Shown one piece after another: positions 27,051 to 36,182 of a stretch of DNA of 64,000 nucleotides. The translations under genes were made by a program, and so were the position numbers. The notes beneath the pieces are model-generated. The model was not told the origin of the DNA. It worked only from the letters and a program-made list of their open reading frames with translations, and did not search any database. The first letter of the stretch is position 1, and every line of letters starts with the position of its first letter. Where the stretch lies: assembly GCF_026898135.2 (NCBI RefSeq), contig NZ_CP114035.2, forward strand, positions 372,001 through 436,000. The letters are read 5' to 3'. The DNA is from Pseudomonas fortuita (GTDB lineage: Bacteria; Pseudomonadota; Gammaproteobacteria; Pseudomonadales; Pseudomonadaceae).

Positions 27051-28486
27051 TGCGCCTGGGCATCCGGATTTTTCTGGTGTACTTCCTGTTCGTCGGCCTG
27101 GCGGGCTATTTCCTGCTCAACACGGTGCGTGAACAGATCCGCCCGGTGGTGCGCCAGTCATCCGAAGAAACACTGGTCGACACCGCCAACCTGTTGGCCG
27201 AGATCCTGCGCGATGACGTCAAGGCCGGCACCTTGAGCCAGAGCCGCCTGCCGCAAGTACTCAAGGCCTACGGCTCGCGCAGCCCGGGCGCGCAGATCTG
27301 GGGCCTGGCCAAGAACCAGGTCAGCCACCGCATCTATGTGACTGACGCCAAGGGCATCGTGCTGCTGGACTCCAGCGGTGAGGCGCTGGGCAAAGATTAC
27401 TCGCAGTGGAATGACGTGCTGTTGACCCTGCGCGGCCAGTACGGCGCCCGCTCCACCCGCAGCGACCCCAATGATGAAAGCACCTCGGTGATGCACGTCG
27501 GCGCACCGATCATCGACGACGGCAAGATCATCGGCGTGGTCACCGTGGCCAAACCCAACAGCTCGCTGCAGCCGTACATCGACCGTTCCGAGCGGCGCCT
27601 GCTCACGCTGGGTCTGGGGCTGATCGGCCTGGGCTTGCTGATTGGCGCGGCGCTGTCGTGGTGGCTGGCGCGCTCGCTGCGCCGGCTGGCGCGTTATGCC
27701 CAGGCGGTCAGCGAGGGCGAGCGTGCCGCGTTGCCGCACTACAAGGGCGGCGAGCTGGCGCACCTGGCCCAGGCGGTGGAACGCATGCGCACCCAGCTGG
27801 AGGGCAAGGCTTATGTCGAGCGCTATGTGCATACCCTGACGCACGAACTGAAAAGCCCGCTGGCGGCCATTCGTGGGGCTTGCGAGCTGCTGCAGGACGA
27901 GGGCATGCCCGCCGACCAGCGCGCGCGCTTTGCCGGCAACATCGAGCGCGAGAGCGAGCGTTTGCAGCAGATGGTCGAGCGCCTGCTCAACCTGGCCAGG
28001 GTCGAGCAGATGCAGGCCCTGGAGGATGAACAGCAGGTGGCGCTGGCGGCGCTGGTGGACGAGTTGCTGTTGGCTCATGGGGCGCGGATCGAAGGCGCCG
28101 GTTTGCACGTGCGTCAGCGGGTGCCGGCGGGTTTGCGCTTGCTGTGTGATCCGTTCCTGATGCGCCAGGCGCTGGCCAACTTGCTGGATAACGCACTGGA
28201 TTTCACCCCCGCAGGTGGCGCCCTGCTGTTTGACCTGGAGCGCGACGGCGAGCGGGTGGCATTGAGCCTGTTCAACCAGGGGCAGGCGATACCGGCATAT
28301 GCCATCGGGCGGGTCAGCGAGCGGTTCTACTCGCTGCCGCGGCCGGGTAGCGGGCGCAAGAGCACCGGGCTGGGGCTGAATTTTGTGGCCGAGGTGATGC
28401 AACTGCATGGCGGGGCGTTGGCGGTGGATAACGTCGATGGCGGGGTGCGGGTGCGGTTGTGGCTGCCGGTGCGGCGTATCAGCTGA
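27050..28486 (+). CDS. creC: Sensor histidine kinase CreC
   Basis: The 478-residue inner-membrane kinase has helices at about 6-24 and 185-205 with a roughly 160-residue periplasmic sensor between them. HAMP follows, then HisKA with phospho-acceptor H265 in THELKSPLAAIRG, and a catalytic ATPase domain with NLLDNALDFTP and TGLGLNFVAEVMQLHGG. The creB stop and creC start overlap by one base (TGATG), so they are coupled. Confidence 0.94.
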   Translation: MRLGIRIFLVYFLFVGLAGYFLLNTVREQIRPVVRQSSEETLVDTANLLAEILRDDVKAGTLSQSRLPQVLKAYGSRSPGAQIWGLAKNQVSHRIYVTDAKGIVLLDSSGEALGKDYSQWNDVLLTLRGQYGARSTRSDPNDESTSVMHVGAPIIDDGKIIGVVTVAKPNSSLQPYIDRSERRLLTLGLGLIGLGLLIGAALSWWLARSLRRLARYAQAVSEGERAALPHYKGGELAHLAQAVERMRTQLEGKAYVERYVHTLTHELKSPLAAIRGACELLQDEGMPADQRARFAGNIERESERLQQMVERLLNLARVEQMQALEDEQQVALAALVDELLLAHGARIEGAGLHVRQRVPAGLRLLCDPFLMRQALANLLDNALDFTPAGGALLFDLERDGERVALSLFNQGQAIPAYAIGRVSERFYSLPRPGSGRKSTGLGLNFVAEVMQLHGGALAVDNVDGGVRVRLWLPVRRIS

Positions 28487-28493
28487 GATTGCC

Positions 28494-28512
28494 GGGGCTG
28501 CACAGCAGCCCC
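28494..28512 (+). other. Hairpin in the creC-creD spacer
   Basis: GGGGCTGC-ACA-GCAGCCCC forms an 8-bp stem seven bases after the creC stop. There is no T-run, so it is more likely to be a partial attenuator or mRNA 3'-end stabiliser than a full terminator. Confidence 0.5.
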
Positions 28513-28593
28513 AAATACACTCAAACCACACAGGCTCTCCACACAGCCTCCACGCAAGACGCAGACACTGCGCCCACTGCCACAGGAGGCCCC

Positions 28594-29922
28594 ATGACCA
28601 AGACCCTCGGTTACAAACTCGGCATGATCGCCGTACTTATATTGCTGCTGCTCATTCCGCTGCTGCTGATCAACGGCCTGATCGATGAACGCCAGGCCCT
28701 GCGCGACAACGTGCTGCGCGACATTGCCCAAAGTGCCAGCTTCGACCAACAGCTCAGCGGCCCGCTGCTGGTGGTGCCGTACCGCAAGTACCAGCGCCGC
28801 TGGATCGAAAAGGACGGCGAGCGCACCCAGGAAACCAGCACCATTGCCGGCCACCTGTACTTCCTGCCGGAAACGTTCGACGCCGACCTGGGGGTGGACA
28901 CCGAACTGCGTGCCCGCGGCATCTACCAGGCCCGGCTGTTCCACGCCAAGGGGCGTATCAGCGGCCGTTTCAAGCTCCCGGAGCGTTGGGGTATCGACAA
29001 GGACTTCGACGACTACCGCTTCGACAAACCCTTCCTGGTGGTGGGCATCAGCGATATCCGCGGCATCGAGAATGGCCTGGAGCTGAGCTTGGACGAACAC
29101 AAGGTGCCGTTCGAGGCAGGCACCCAGCTCGACTGGATGCGCGGTGGCGTGCATGCCAGCCTGCCGGGGCTGGACGGCATGCAGGCACGGGAATTCAGCT
29201 ACGGCTTCGACCTTGCATTGCAGGGCACCGGCCAGTTGCACATCGTGCCGGTGGGCCGCACCAGCAACGTGGACATGCGCGCCAACTGGCCGCATCCGAG
29301 TTTTGTCGGCAACTACCTGCCCAACCGCCGTGACATCGATGCCCAGGGCTTCAGCGCCCACTGGCAGACGTCGTTCTTCGCCACCAACCTTGAGGATGCC
29401 CTGCGCCAGTGCGCCACCGCCGGGCAGTGCGCAGATTTCAGCGAGCGCAGCTTCGGCGTGAGCTTTGTCGACCCGGTGGACCAGTACCTGAAAAGTGAGC
29501 GGGCGATCAAATACGCGTTGCTGTTCATTGCGCTGACCTTCGCCGGCTTCTTTCTGTTCGAGGTGTTGAAGAACCTGAGTGTGCACCCGGTGCAGTACAT
29601 CCTGGTCGGCGTGGCGCTGGCGTTCTTCTACCTGCTGCTGCTGTCTTTGTCCGAGCACATTGGCTTTGGCCTGGCGTACGGGCTGTCGGCTTCGGCGTGT
29701 GTGCTGCTGATCGGCTTCTACCTGAGCCATGTGTTGCGCAGCCTGGGACGAGGGGTCGGGTTTGCGGCTGGGCTGGCGGCGCTGTATGCGCTGCTTTATG
29801 GGCTGCTGAGTGCCGAAGACTATGCACTGCTGATGGGATCGCTGCTGTGCTTTGGCTTGCTGGGGGTGTTCATGGTGCTGACCCGTCGGCTGGACTGGGC
29901 GCGGGTGGGGAGGTCGGCATGA
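28594..29922 (+). CDS. creD: Inner-membrane protein CreD
   Basis: The 442-residue protein has an N-terminal membrane helix (LGMIAVLILLLLIPLLLIN), then a large periplasmic domain beginning with the family motif DERQALRDNVLRDIA and SGPLLVVPY. The C-terminal 150 residues hold five or six membrane helices. CreD is the classical CreBC target; its role in cell-envelope integrity is poorly defined. AGGAGG precedes the ATG by five bases, 108 bp after creC. An in-frame start at 28459 would overlap creC and is rejected. Confidence 0.92.
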   Translation: MTKTLGYKLGMIAVLILLLLIPLLLINGLIDERQALRDNVLRDIAQSASFDQQLSGPLLVVPYRKYQRRWIEKDGERTQETSTIAGHLYFLPETFDADLGVDTELRARGIYQARLFHAKGRISGRFKLPERWGIDKDFDDYRFDKPFLVVGISDIRGIENGLELSLDEHKVPFEAGTQLDWMRGGVHASLPGLDGMQAREFSYGFDLALQGTGQLHIVPVGRTSNVDMRANWPHPSFVGNYLPNRRDIDAQGFSAHWQTSFFATNLEDALRQCATAGQCADFSERSFGVSFVDPVDQYLKSERAIKYALLFIALTFAGFFLFEVLKNLSVHPVQYILVGVALAFFYLLLLSLSEHIGFGLAYGLSASACVLLIGFYLSHVLRSLGRGVGFAAGLAALYALLYGLLSAEDYALLMGSLLCFGLLGVFMVLTRRLDWARVGRSA

Positions 29923-29994
29923 GGGAGGACAGAGAAATCGGGCGGTGGCTGGCCCTGAGGATTGGGCAGCTGTTTCCTGCATTACCTAGGTGAA

Positions 29995-30060
29995 GCTTTC
30001 GCGGGCACGCCCGCTCCCACAGCACTCTACCTGTGGGAGCGGGCGTGCCCGCGAAGAGGC
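29995..30060. repeat. Compact REP pair between creD and GST gene
   Basis: Arms with the GGGCACGCCCGCTCCCACAG and CTGTGGGAGCGGGCGTGCCC core are separated by only about eight bases. The genes on each side converge, so the pair may serve as a bidirectional mRNA end. Confidence 0.85.
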
Positions 30061-30064
30061 CCTG

Positions 30065-30688
30065 TCAGGCAACTGGAGATGTGGCGACCATCGAAGGCCG
30101 CTTGGCCACCTCTGCATACCATGCAGCCAGGCCTGGCTGGCGTTCCCGCCAACCAAACTCCGGCTGACGCAAATCCAGATACCCCAGCGCACAGGCCACG
30201 CCAATCGCCGCCAGGTCGAACCCGGACATCAGCTCGGGCAGGTGCTCCTGCTCCAGGTTGGCCAGGCTACGGCGGATCTTGTCGCTCTGCGCCTGCAACC
30301 AGCCATCCCAGCGTTTGTCCTCTGGCCGCAAGAAACTTTCATAGCGCGACGACACCGCCGCATCCATGATCGCATCGGCCTGCGACACCAGGGTCATGCG
30401 CCGCCAGCGCGCCGAGCCTTCACGGGGCAGCAGTGGCAGGCCGACGTGTTGCAGGTCGAGGTACTCGCAGATCACCCGGCTGTCATGCAGCACGGTGCCG
30501 TCGTCCAGGCGCAGGGCCGGGATCTTGCCGATCGGGTTGTCCTGGTTGAGCTGCGGGTCGCCACTCACCGGGCTGATGTTTACCGCTTGCAGCTTTACGC
30601 GCTCAAGCTGCGAGGTCTCGTGCAGCACCACCATGACCTTGCGCACAAAAGGTGACAAGGGCGAGTGGAACAGGGTCATCGTGGTCAT
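30065..30688 (-). CDS. Glutathione S-transferase family protein
   Basis: The 207-residue protein has a thioredoxin-fold N-terminus ([19 protein letters not shown]) with Ser in place of Cys at the active-site turn. The glutathione-binding cis-Pro and SNAIL-like region follow as [25 protein letters not shown], then a helical C-terminal domain with the N-capping motif [19 protein letters not shown]. It resembles the YibF type. The start lies three bases after the msrA stop codon on the same strand, suggesting co-expression in a redox-repair pair. Confidence 0.88.
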   Translation of the reverse strand: MTTMTLFHSPLSPFVRKVMVVLHETSQLERVKLQAVNISPVSGDPQLNQDNPIGKIPALRLDDGTVLHDSRVICEYLDLQHVGLPLLPREGSARWRRMTLVSQADAIMDAAVSSRYESFLRPEDKRWDGWLQAQSDKIRRSLANLEQEHLPELMSGFDLAAIGVACALGYLDLRQPEFGWRERQPGLAAWYAEVAKRPSMVATSPVA

Positions 30689-30691
30689 GGT

Positions 30692-31360
30692 TCAGTTGCC
30701 TTGCAGGCTGGGTGGCAGGCATACACCGGTGCCGCCGATGCCGCAGTAGCCGTCCGGGTTCTTGGCCAGGTACTGCTGGTGGTACGCCTCGGCGAAATAC
30801 ACGGTCGGTGCCTGGTCGATTTCGGTGGTGATTTCACCAAAGCCGGCTTTGGTCAGTTCGGCCTGGTAGGCGTCGCGGCTGGCCTTGGCCTGTTCCAGCT
30901 GTTCAGGGCTGGTGCAGTAGATGGCCGAGCGATACTGGGTGCCGACGTCGTTGCCCTGGCGCATGCCTTGGGTGGGGTTGTGCAGTTCCCAGAACATCGC
31001 CAGCAGCTCGCGGTAGCTGACCTTGTCTTTGTCGAACACCACCAGCACCACTTCGGTGTGGCCGGTCAGGCCCGAGCAGACTTCTTCGTAGGTAGGGTGC
31101 GGGGTGAAACCGCCGGCGTAGCCGACCACGGTGCTGACCACGCCTTCGCGCTGCCAGAAGCGCCGCTCCGCGCCCCAGAAGCAACCCAGGCCGAAGATGG
31201 CGAAGTCGATGGCGCCTTCAAAGAAGGGGCCGAGCAGCGGGGTGCCTTCGAACACGTAGTGGAACTCGGGCAGGCTCATTGGCGTTTCGCGGCCAGGCAG
31301 GGCCTGCTCCGCAGTTGGCATGACGTTTTTGTTCACCAGGATTTCCGAACGCAGGACCAT
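30692..31360 (-). CDS. msrA: Peptide methionine sulfoxide reductase MsrA
   Basis: The 222-residue enzyme reduces methionine-S-sulfoxide in proteins. The catalytic Cys is C60 in the [10 protein letters not shown] motif, with the substrate pocket [17 protein letters not shown] and GTQYRSAIY. The C-terminal resolving cysteine lies in the [12 protein letters not shown] tail. AGGA stands seven bases before the ATG. In P. aeruginosa msrA also neighbours dipA and the aceEF genes, so this gene order is conserved. Confidence 0.95.
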   Translation of the reverse strand: MVLRSEILVNKNVMPTAEQALPGRETPMSLPEFHYVFEGTPLLGPFFEGAIDFAIFGLGCFWGAERRFWQREGVVSTVVGYAGGFTPHPTYEEVCSGLTGHTEVVLVVFDKDKVSYRELLAMFWELHNPTQGMRQGNDVGTQYRSAIYCTSPEQLEQAKASRDAYQAELTKAGFGEITTEIDQAPTVYFAEAYHQQYLAKNPDGYCGIGGTGVCLPPSLQGN

Positions 31361-31400
31361 GGCCGTTCCTCTGTGTTTTTTCAGTGGGATAGGTGTTGGG

Positions 31401-31489
31401 CCATCGCCGGCAAGCCAGCTCCCACAGGGATATCACAGGTCTGGAAATCTGTGCGGTCCCTGTGGGAGCTGGCTTGCCGGCGATAGGGC
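31401..31489. repeat. Inverted REP pair, CAAGCCAGCTCC variant
   Basis: CATCGCCGGCAAGCCAGCTC and its inverse (ending GCCGGCGATAGG) flank a 26-bp loop between the dipA stop and the msrA start, both on the minus strand. It is the same sequence class as 10721-10799. Confidence 0.9.
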
Positions 31490-31527
31490 CCGAATAGGTT
31501 CTATAGTGCCCGAGGATTACGCCGCTG

Positions 31528-34215
31528 TCAGGCCACTGGTCCGCGCGGATAACGCTTCAGCCGTTCGGCCAGCTCGCGCCCAGGGATCGGCCGGTCGAAC
31601 AGGTAGCCCTGGCCCACGTCGCAGCGGTGCCGGCGCAGGAACGCCAGTTGCTCCGGCGTCTCGATACCCTCGGCCACCACCTTCAGCTTGAGGTTGTGGG
31701 CCATGGCCACCACCGCCGAGGTGATTTCCATGTCGTCCTGGTTATCCGGGATTTCGTTGATGAAGCTACGGTCGATCTTGAGGATGTCGATCGGAAACTT
31801 CTTCAGGTAGCTCAGCGATGAATAACCGGTACCGAAGTCGTCCATGGCAAGGGTCAGCCCCAAGGCCTTCAGCTCGTCCAGCTGGCGGTGCGTGTCTTCG
31901 CTGGCTTCCAGCAGCAGGCCTTCGGTCAGCTCCAGCTCCAGCAAGTGCGGGGGCAGGGCTTCTTCCTTGAGGATGCTGCTGATTGATGCCACCAGGTCCG
32001 GGTCGGAGAACTGCTTGGGCGACAGGTTGATGGCCACGTGCAGGTTGCCCAGGCCGGCCTCACGCAGTTGCTTGCTCATGCGGCACGACTGGCGGACCAC
32101 CCACTTGCCGATGGGTATGATCAGGCCGGTTTCCTCGGCCACGCTGATGAACTGGTCCGGGCGGATCATGCCGCGCTCGGGGTGGTTCCAGCGCAACAAC
32201 GCTTCCAGCCCCAGCAGGCGGCCGCTGCGCAGGCAGATCTTGGGCTGGTAGAACACCTCCAGCTCGTTCTGGGTCAGGGCGCGGCGCAGGTTGTTCTCGA
32301 CGAACAGCTTGTAGCTGGCCTCGGCGTTGAGCACTTCAGTAAACACCTGCACCTGGTGCTTGCCGTTGGCCTTGGCCTTGTGTAGCGCAAGGCCTGCGTT
32401 CTTCATCAGGCTGGCCGGGTCGGTGCCATGCAGCGGCGCGCAGGCCAGGCCTACCGAGGCGGTGACGTTGATCAGCTGGTTGTCGACGAACATGGGTTTG
32501 TCGAGTGTGCTCAGCAACTGCAAGGCAACGCCCTGGCCATCTTGCAGGCTGGTGTCGTCGAGCAGCACGGCGAACTCGTTACTGGCAAAGCGCGCCAGGA
32601 TGCCACCGCTGTGCAGGCTGTTGCGCAGGCGCCGGGCCAGGCTGATCAGCAGCTTGTCGCCGGTCTGGTGGCCGAGGCTGTCGTTGATGCGCTTGAAGTT
32701 GTCGATGTCCACCAGCAGCAGGCACATCGCGCTTTCGCCATCACGGACAAAGCGCTCGTCCAGGCTGCGGATGAACGCCGGGCGGTTGCCCAGGTTGGTC
32801 AGGTTGTCGGTGTAGGCCAGGCGCTCGATGCGCTGCTGGGCCAGCTTGGTCTGGGTGACGTCTTCGTAGATGCCGATGTAATGGGTCAGCTCACGATTGT
32901 CGCCGTACACCTTGGAAATCGACAGTTGGCCCCAGTAGGGCTCCAGGTTCTTGCGCCGGCTCTTGAACTCACCCTGCCAGCTATTGCCCATGGCCAGGCT
33001 GGAGGGCGAGTCGAACAGCAGTTCGCTCAGGTTTTCCAGTGCAGGCAGTTCGCCCAGGTGGCGGCCTTGCACTTCGTCAGTGCTGTACTGGGTGATGGCG
33101 GTGAAGCTCGGGTTCACGTATTCCACCCGGCCATCACGATTGACCAGCAGGAAGGCGCTGGCGCTTTGCTCCACTGCACGCTGGAACAAGTGCAATGCGC
33201 TGGCGGCAGCGCGCCGGTTGTGGTTGGTGATGACCTGGGCGAACTGGTCGGCCAGCTCCCCGGCAAAGGCGATTTCGTCCGATTGCCAGGCCCGTGGTTG
33301 GCCGCTCTGCTCCAGGCACAGCACGCCGACCACCTGGCCATCAACGCGGATACTGGCATCGAGCATGGCCTTGTTTTCCGGGCGCAGGCTTTGCGTCAGG
33401 GCGCGGGTGCGTGGGTCGTGGCCGGCGTTGTGGGCGTCGATGGCGCGGCTGGCGTGCAGCGCCTCGAGGTAGTCGGGGAAGCGGCTGGCATCGATAGCTT
33501 CAGGCTGGCGATGCTCCTGTGCGTCACGGTACCAGGCGGTGATCGGTTCCAGGCGCTGGTCGTCCAGGTGCCAGATGCTGGCGCTGTCGACCTTGTAGAT
33601 TTCGCAGGCGCTTTGGGTGATCAGCTGGGCGGCTTCCAGCAGGGAGTTCTCGGCGCTGTAGCGCTGACGCGCCAGGCGCAGGATGAGGTCCTGCTGACCG
33701 CGTACGCGCTCCAGGTGTTCCAGTTGTTCTTGCTGGGCACGCTGGTTCAGTTGCAGGGCCAGTTGCAGGCGGTTGTTGCGCGACTCCAGGTCGCTGGCGC
33801 TCTCGCCAGGGTCGTCGGGCTGGTCGTCGAGCACGCTCATGTAGCCGCGCAACAGCTGGCGGTTGTGCTGCTTGTAGGCTTCACCGGTCTCCAGCAGGCG
33901 CAGCAACTTGCCTGGCGTGTGCAGGGAGTAGCGCACGCGGTAGTAGCCGCGCTGGGCCAGTTGCAGCTGGATCTCGTCGTGCAGCCGGTAACGGGCCTCG
34001 GGTTCCATCAGGCTGGCGTACGGCGCGTCCACCAGGGCACACAGGTCGGCGGCGTGCAGGCCAAAATGGCGCTCGCAGGCCGGGTCCAGATAGAGCATGG
34101 CCCAGGTGGCTTCGTTGAGCCTTTCGAAACGCAGCATACCGAGCCGCGAGGGCACGGGTAACGGCGTGACGACCTCGGCCGCCACACGGCTGGCGGCATC
34201 GGTTTGGCTTTTCAT
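31528..34215 (-). CDS. dipA: Cyclic-di-GMP phosphodiesterase, DipA-type (GAF-PAS-GGDEF-EAL)
   Basis: The 895-residue protein has an N-terminal region with coiled coil, a GAF domain (about 190-350), a PAS domain (about 360-475, REL THYIGIYEDVTQTKLA at its end), a GGDEF domain and a C-terminal EAL domain. The GGDEF active-site motif reads ASNEF, so cyclase activity is not expected. The EAL domain keeps LEALLRWNHPERG, INLSPKQF, DDFGTGYSSLSYL and KIDRSFI, so phosphodiesterase activity is. P. aeruginosa DipA has the same degenerate motif, and its gene lies between msrA and aceF as here. Its role there is biofilm dispersion. The start at 34215 was chosen because upstream codons run through a perfect hairpin; its ribosome site is weak. 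Confidence 0.9.
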   Translation of the reverse strand: MKSQTDAASRVAAEVVTPLPVPSRLGMLRFERLNEATWAMLYLDPACERHFGLHAADLCALVDAPYASLMEPEARYRLHDEIQLQLAQRGYYRVRYSLHTPGKLLRLLETGEAYKQHNRQLLRGYMSVLDDQPDDPGESASDLESRNNRLQLALQLNQRAQQEQLEHLERVRGQQDLILRLARQRYSAENSLLEAAQLITQSACEIYKVDSASIWHLDDQRLEPITAWYRDAQEHRQPEAIDASRFPDYLEALHASRAIDAHNAGHDPRTRALTQSLRPENKAMLDASIRVDGQVVGVLCLEQSGQPRAWQSDEIAFAGELADQFAQVITNHNRRAAASALHLFQRAVEQSASAFLLVNRDGRVEYVNPSFTAITQYSTDEVQGRHLGELPALENLSELLFDSPSSLAMGNSWQGEFKSRRKNLEPYWGQLSISKVYGDNRELTHYIGIYEDVTQTKLAQQRIERLAYTDNLTNLGNRPAFIRSLDERFVRDGESAMCLLLVDIDNFKRINDSLGHQTGDKLLISLARRLRNSLHSGGILARFASNEFAVLLDDTSLQDGQGVALQLLSTLDKPMFVDNQLINVTASVGLACAPLHGTDPASLMKNAGLALHKAKANGKHQVQVFTEVLNAEASYKLFVENNLRRALTQNELEVFYQPKICLRSGRLLGLEALLRWNHPERGMIRPDQFISVAEETGLIIPIGKWVVRQSCRMSKQLREAGLGNLHVAINLSPKQFSDPDLVASISSILKEEALPPHLLELELTEGLLLEASEDTHRQLDELKALGLTLAMDDFGTGYSSLSYLKKFPIDILKIDRSFINEIPDNQDDMEITSAVVAMAHNLKLKVVAEGIETPEQLAFLRRHRCDVGQGYLFDRPIPGRELAERLKRYPRGPVA

Positions 34216-34371
34216 CGAAGACTCGCTTGAACAGGGAGCGCGGCCATGTAGCGGCAGCGGATTCGGCAAGGTTGCATCATGTCCCGAGGGCTGGCAAGCG
34301 GCCATGCTTGATGCTGTGGACAGGTTATCGGCGGGTGGGGCGGAAAACTTAGATCGCCTTGGGGTTTTTGC
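34216..34371. other. dipA upstream region
   Basis: This 156-bp stretch must hold the dipA promoter and leader, since a strong terminator follows aceF. No convincing promoter motif or small gene was found. Confidence 0.4.
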
Positions 34372-34419
34372 CGCCTGGGAGATCGAGCGCCGCGCGGGCG
34401 GCGCTCGATCTCCCAGGCG
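34372..34419. repeat. Perfect 22-bp-stem hairpin between aceF and dipA
   Basis: The arms 34372-34393 (CGCCTGGGAGATCGAGCGCC then GC) and 34398-34419 are exact inverse complements around a GCGG loop. No T-run follows on either strand, so it is not a standard intrinsic terminator. It is not a REP element. It lies between the aceF terminator and dipA, both minus strand. Confidence 0.9.
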
Positions 34420-34438
34420 CCGAATACTTTCGCCGGAC

Positions 34439-34464
34439 AAAAAAAGCCCCGCCAATTGACGGGG
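34439..34464 (-). terminator. Rho-independent terminator of aceEF
   Basis: On the minus strand CCCCG-TCAATTGG-CGGGG is followed by GC and seven T residues. It lies 65 bp after the aceF stop. A second stem, GCCCCTCC-GG-GGAGGGGC, lies just before it at about 34500-34518. Confidence 0.85.
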
Positions 34465-34528
34465 TTGAGGTACGAGCGTGGCAGCTCGAAAAGGGTACCG
34501 CCCCTCCGGGGAGGGGCAGCGGGCTGCC

Positions 34529-36169
34529 TTACAGCAGCATGGTGCGGATATCGCCCAGCACGTCGCCCAGACGCTTGGTGAAGCGCGCGGCGGCAGCGCC
34601 GTTGATCACACGGTGATCGTAGGACAGCGACAGCGGCAGCATCAGCTTCGGCTGGAAGGCCTTGCCATCCCACACTGGCTGCATGGTCGCCTTCGAGACG
34701 CCCAGAATAGCCACTTCCGGCGCGTTGACGATCGGCGTGAAGCCGGTGCCGCCAATGTGGCCGAGGCTGGAGATGGTGAAGCAGGCACCTTGCATGTCGT
34801 CGGCCGACAGCTTTTTGGTGCGCGCCTTCTCGGCCAGTGCAGCGGCTTCGGCAGCCAGTTGCAGCAGGCTCTTCTGGTCGACGTTTTTGATCACAGGGAC
34901 CAGCAGGCCGTCCGGGGTGTCCACGGCGAAGCCGATGTGCACGTATTTCTTGCGGATGATGGCTTTGCCGCTTGGTGCCAGCGAGCTGTTGAAGTCCGGC
35001 AGTTCCTTGAGCAGGAAGGCGCAGGCCTTGAGCAGCAGTGGCAGCACGGTCAGCTTCACGCCAGCTTTTTCGGCCACGGCCTTCTGTGCAACGCGGAAGG
35101 CTTCCAGCTCGGTGATGTCGGCGGAGTCGAACTGGGTAACGTGCGGTACGTTCAGCCAGCTGCGGTGCAGGTTGGCGGCACCGACCTGCATCAGGCGGGT
35201 CAGGGCCACTTCTTCCACTTCACCGAACTTGCTGAAGTCCACTGCAGGGATCGGCGGGATGCCAGCGCCACCGGTTGCACCGGCGGCAGCCGGGGCTTCC
35301 TTGGCCTTTTGCATCATCGCCTTGACGTAAACCTGCACGTCTTCTTTCAGGATGCGGCCGTGCGGGCCGGTCGCAGCAACTGCGCCCAGCTCGACACCGA
35401 ATTCACGGGCCAGCTGACGAACAGCCGGGCCTGCGTGAACCTTGGCGTTGTTGCCAGCAGCCGGTGCGGTAGCAGCCGGTGCAGGGGCAGCAGCAGGGGC
35501 AGCAGCTGCAGGCGCGGCGGCCGGAGCAGCCTCGGCCTTGGCTGGCGCCGGGGCAGCAGCTGGGGCCGGGGCAGCAGCCGGGGCAGCGCCCGCCACTTTC
35601 AGCTTGAAGATCAGGTCGCCAGTGCCGACTTCGTCTTCCAGCTTGCACAGTACTTCTTCGACCACGCCAGCGGCAGGCGACGGGATCTCCATGGAGGCCT
35701 TGTCGGATTCCAAGGTGATCAGCGACTGGTCGGCTTCGACGGTGTCGCCGACCTTGACCAGCACTTCGATGATCTTGGCCTTGCCCGACGAACCGATATC
35801 CGGCACGTGGATGTCCTGCACGCTGGCAGCAGCCGGGGCTGCGGCCGGAGCAGCAGGAGCGGCCTCAGCGGCAGGCGCTGGCGCAGCTGCCGGGGCAGCG
35901 GCCGCGGCCGGAGCCTCAGGCGCCGCAGCAGCGGCACCCTCAGCTTCCAGCACCAGCAGCTCGTCGCCTTCTTTCAGGCGGTCGCCCAGCTTGACCTTCA
36001 GTTCCTTGATGACGCCGGCCTTGGGAGCCGGGATCTCCATGGAGGCCTTGTCGGACTCCAGGGTCAGCAGGCTCTGGTCAGCCTCGATACGGTCACCGAC
36101 CTTGACGAACAGCTCGATGATTTCACCTTCACCGCTGCCGATGTCAGGTACGCGAATGAGTTCGCTCAC
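34529..36169 (-). CDS. aceF: Pyruvate dehydrogenase E2, dihydrolipoyl acetyltransferase
   Basis: The 546-residue core of the pyruvate dehydrogenase complex has two lipoyl domains with lipoylated lysines K41 (ESDKASMEIPAPKAG) and K157 (ESDKASMEIPSPAAG). Long Ala/Pro-rich flexible linkers separate these from a peripheral-subunit-binding domain (VRQLAREFGVELGAVAATG, GRILKEDV). The C-terminal catalytic domain carries the active-site motif DHRVINGAAAARF. Two lipoyl domains, rather than three as in E. coli, are usual in pseudomonads. It starts 13 bp after the aceE stop on the same strand. Confidence 0.96.
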   Translation of the reverse strand: MSELIRVPDIGSGEGEIIELFVKVGDRIEADQSLLTLESDKASMEIPAPKAGVIKELKVKLGDRLKEGDELLVLEAEGAAAAAPEAPAAAAAPAAAPAPAAEAAPAAPAAAPAAASVQDIHVPDIGSSGKAKIIEVLVKVGDTVEADQSLITLESDKASMEIPSPAAGVVEEVLCKLEDEVGTGDLIFKLKVAGAAPAAAPAPAAAPAPAKAEAAPAAAPAAAAPAAAPAPAATAPAAGNNAKVHAGPAVRQLAREFGVELGAVAATGPHGRILKEDVQVYVKAMMQKAKEAPAAAGATGGAGIPPIPAVDFSKFGEVEEVALTRLMQVGAANLHRSWLNVPHVTQFDSADITELEAFRVAQKAVAEKAGVKLTVLPLLLKACAFLLKELPDFNSSLAPSGKAIIRKKYVHIGFAVDTPDGLLVPVIKNVDQKSLLQLAAEAAALAEKARTKKLSADDMQGACFTISSLGHIGGTGFTPIVNAPEVAILGVSKATMQPVWDGKAFQPKLMLPLSLSYDHRVINGAAAARFTKRLGDVLGDIRTMLL

Positions 36170-36182
36170 TTAAAAATACTCC

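Noticed and set aside
34372..34419. Intrinsic terminator
   Set aside because: The stem is perfect but no T-run follows on either strand; the real aceF terminator is at 34439-34464.
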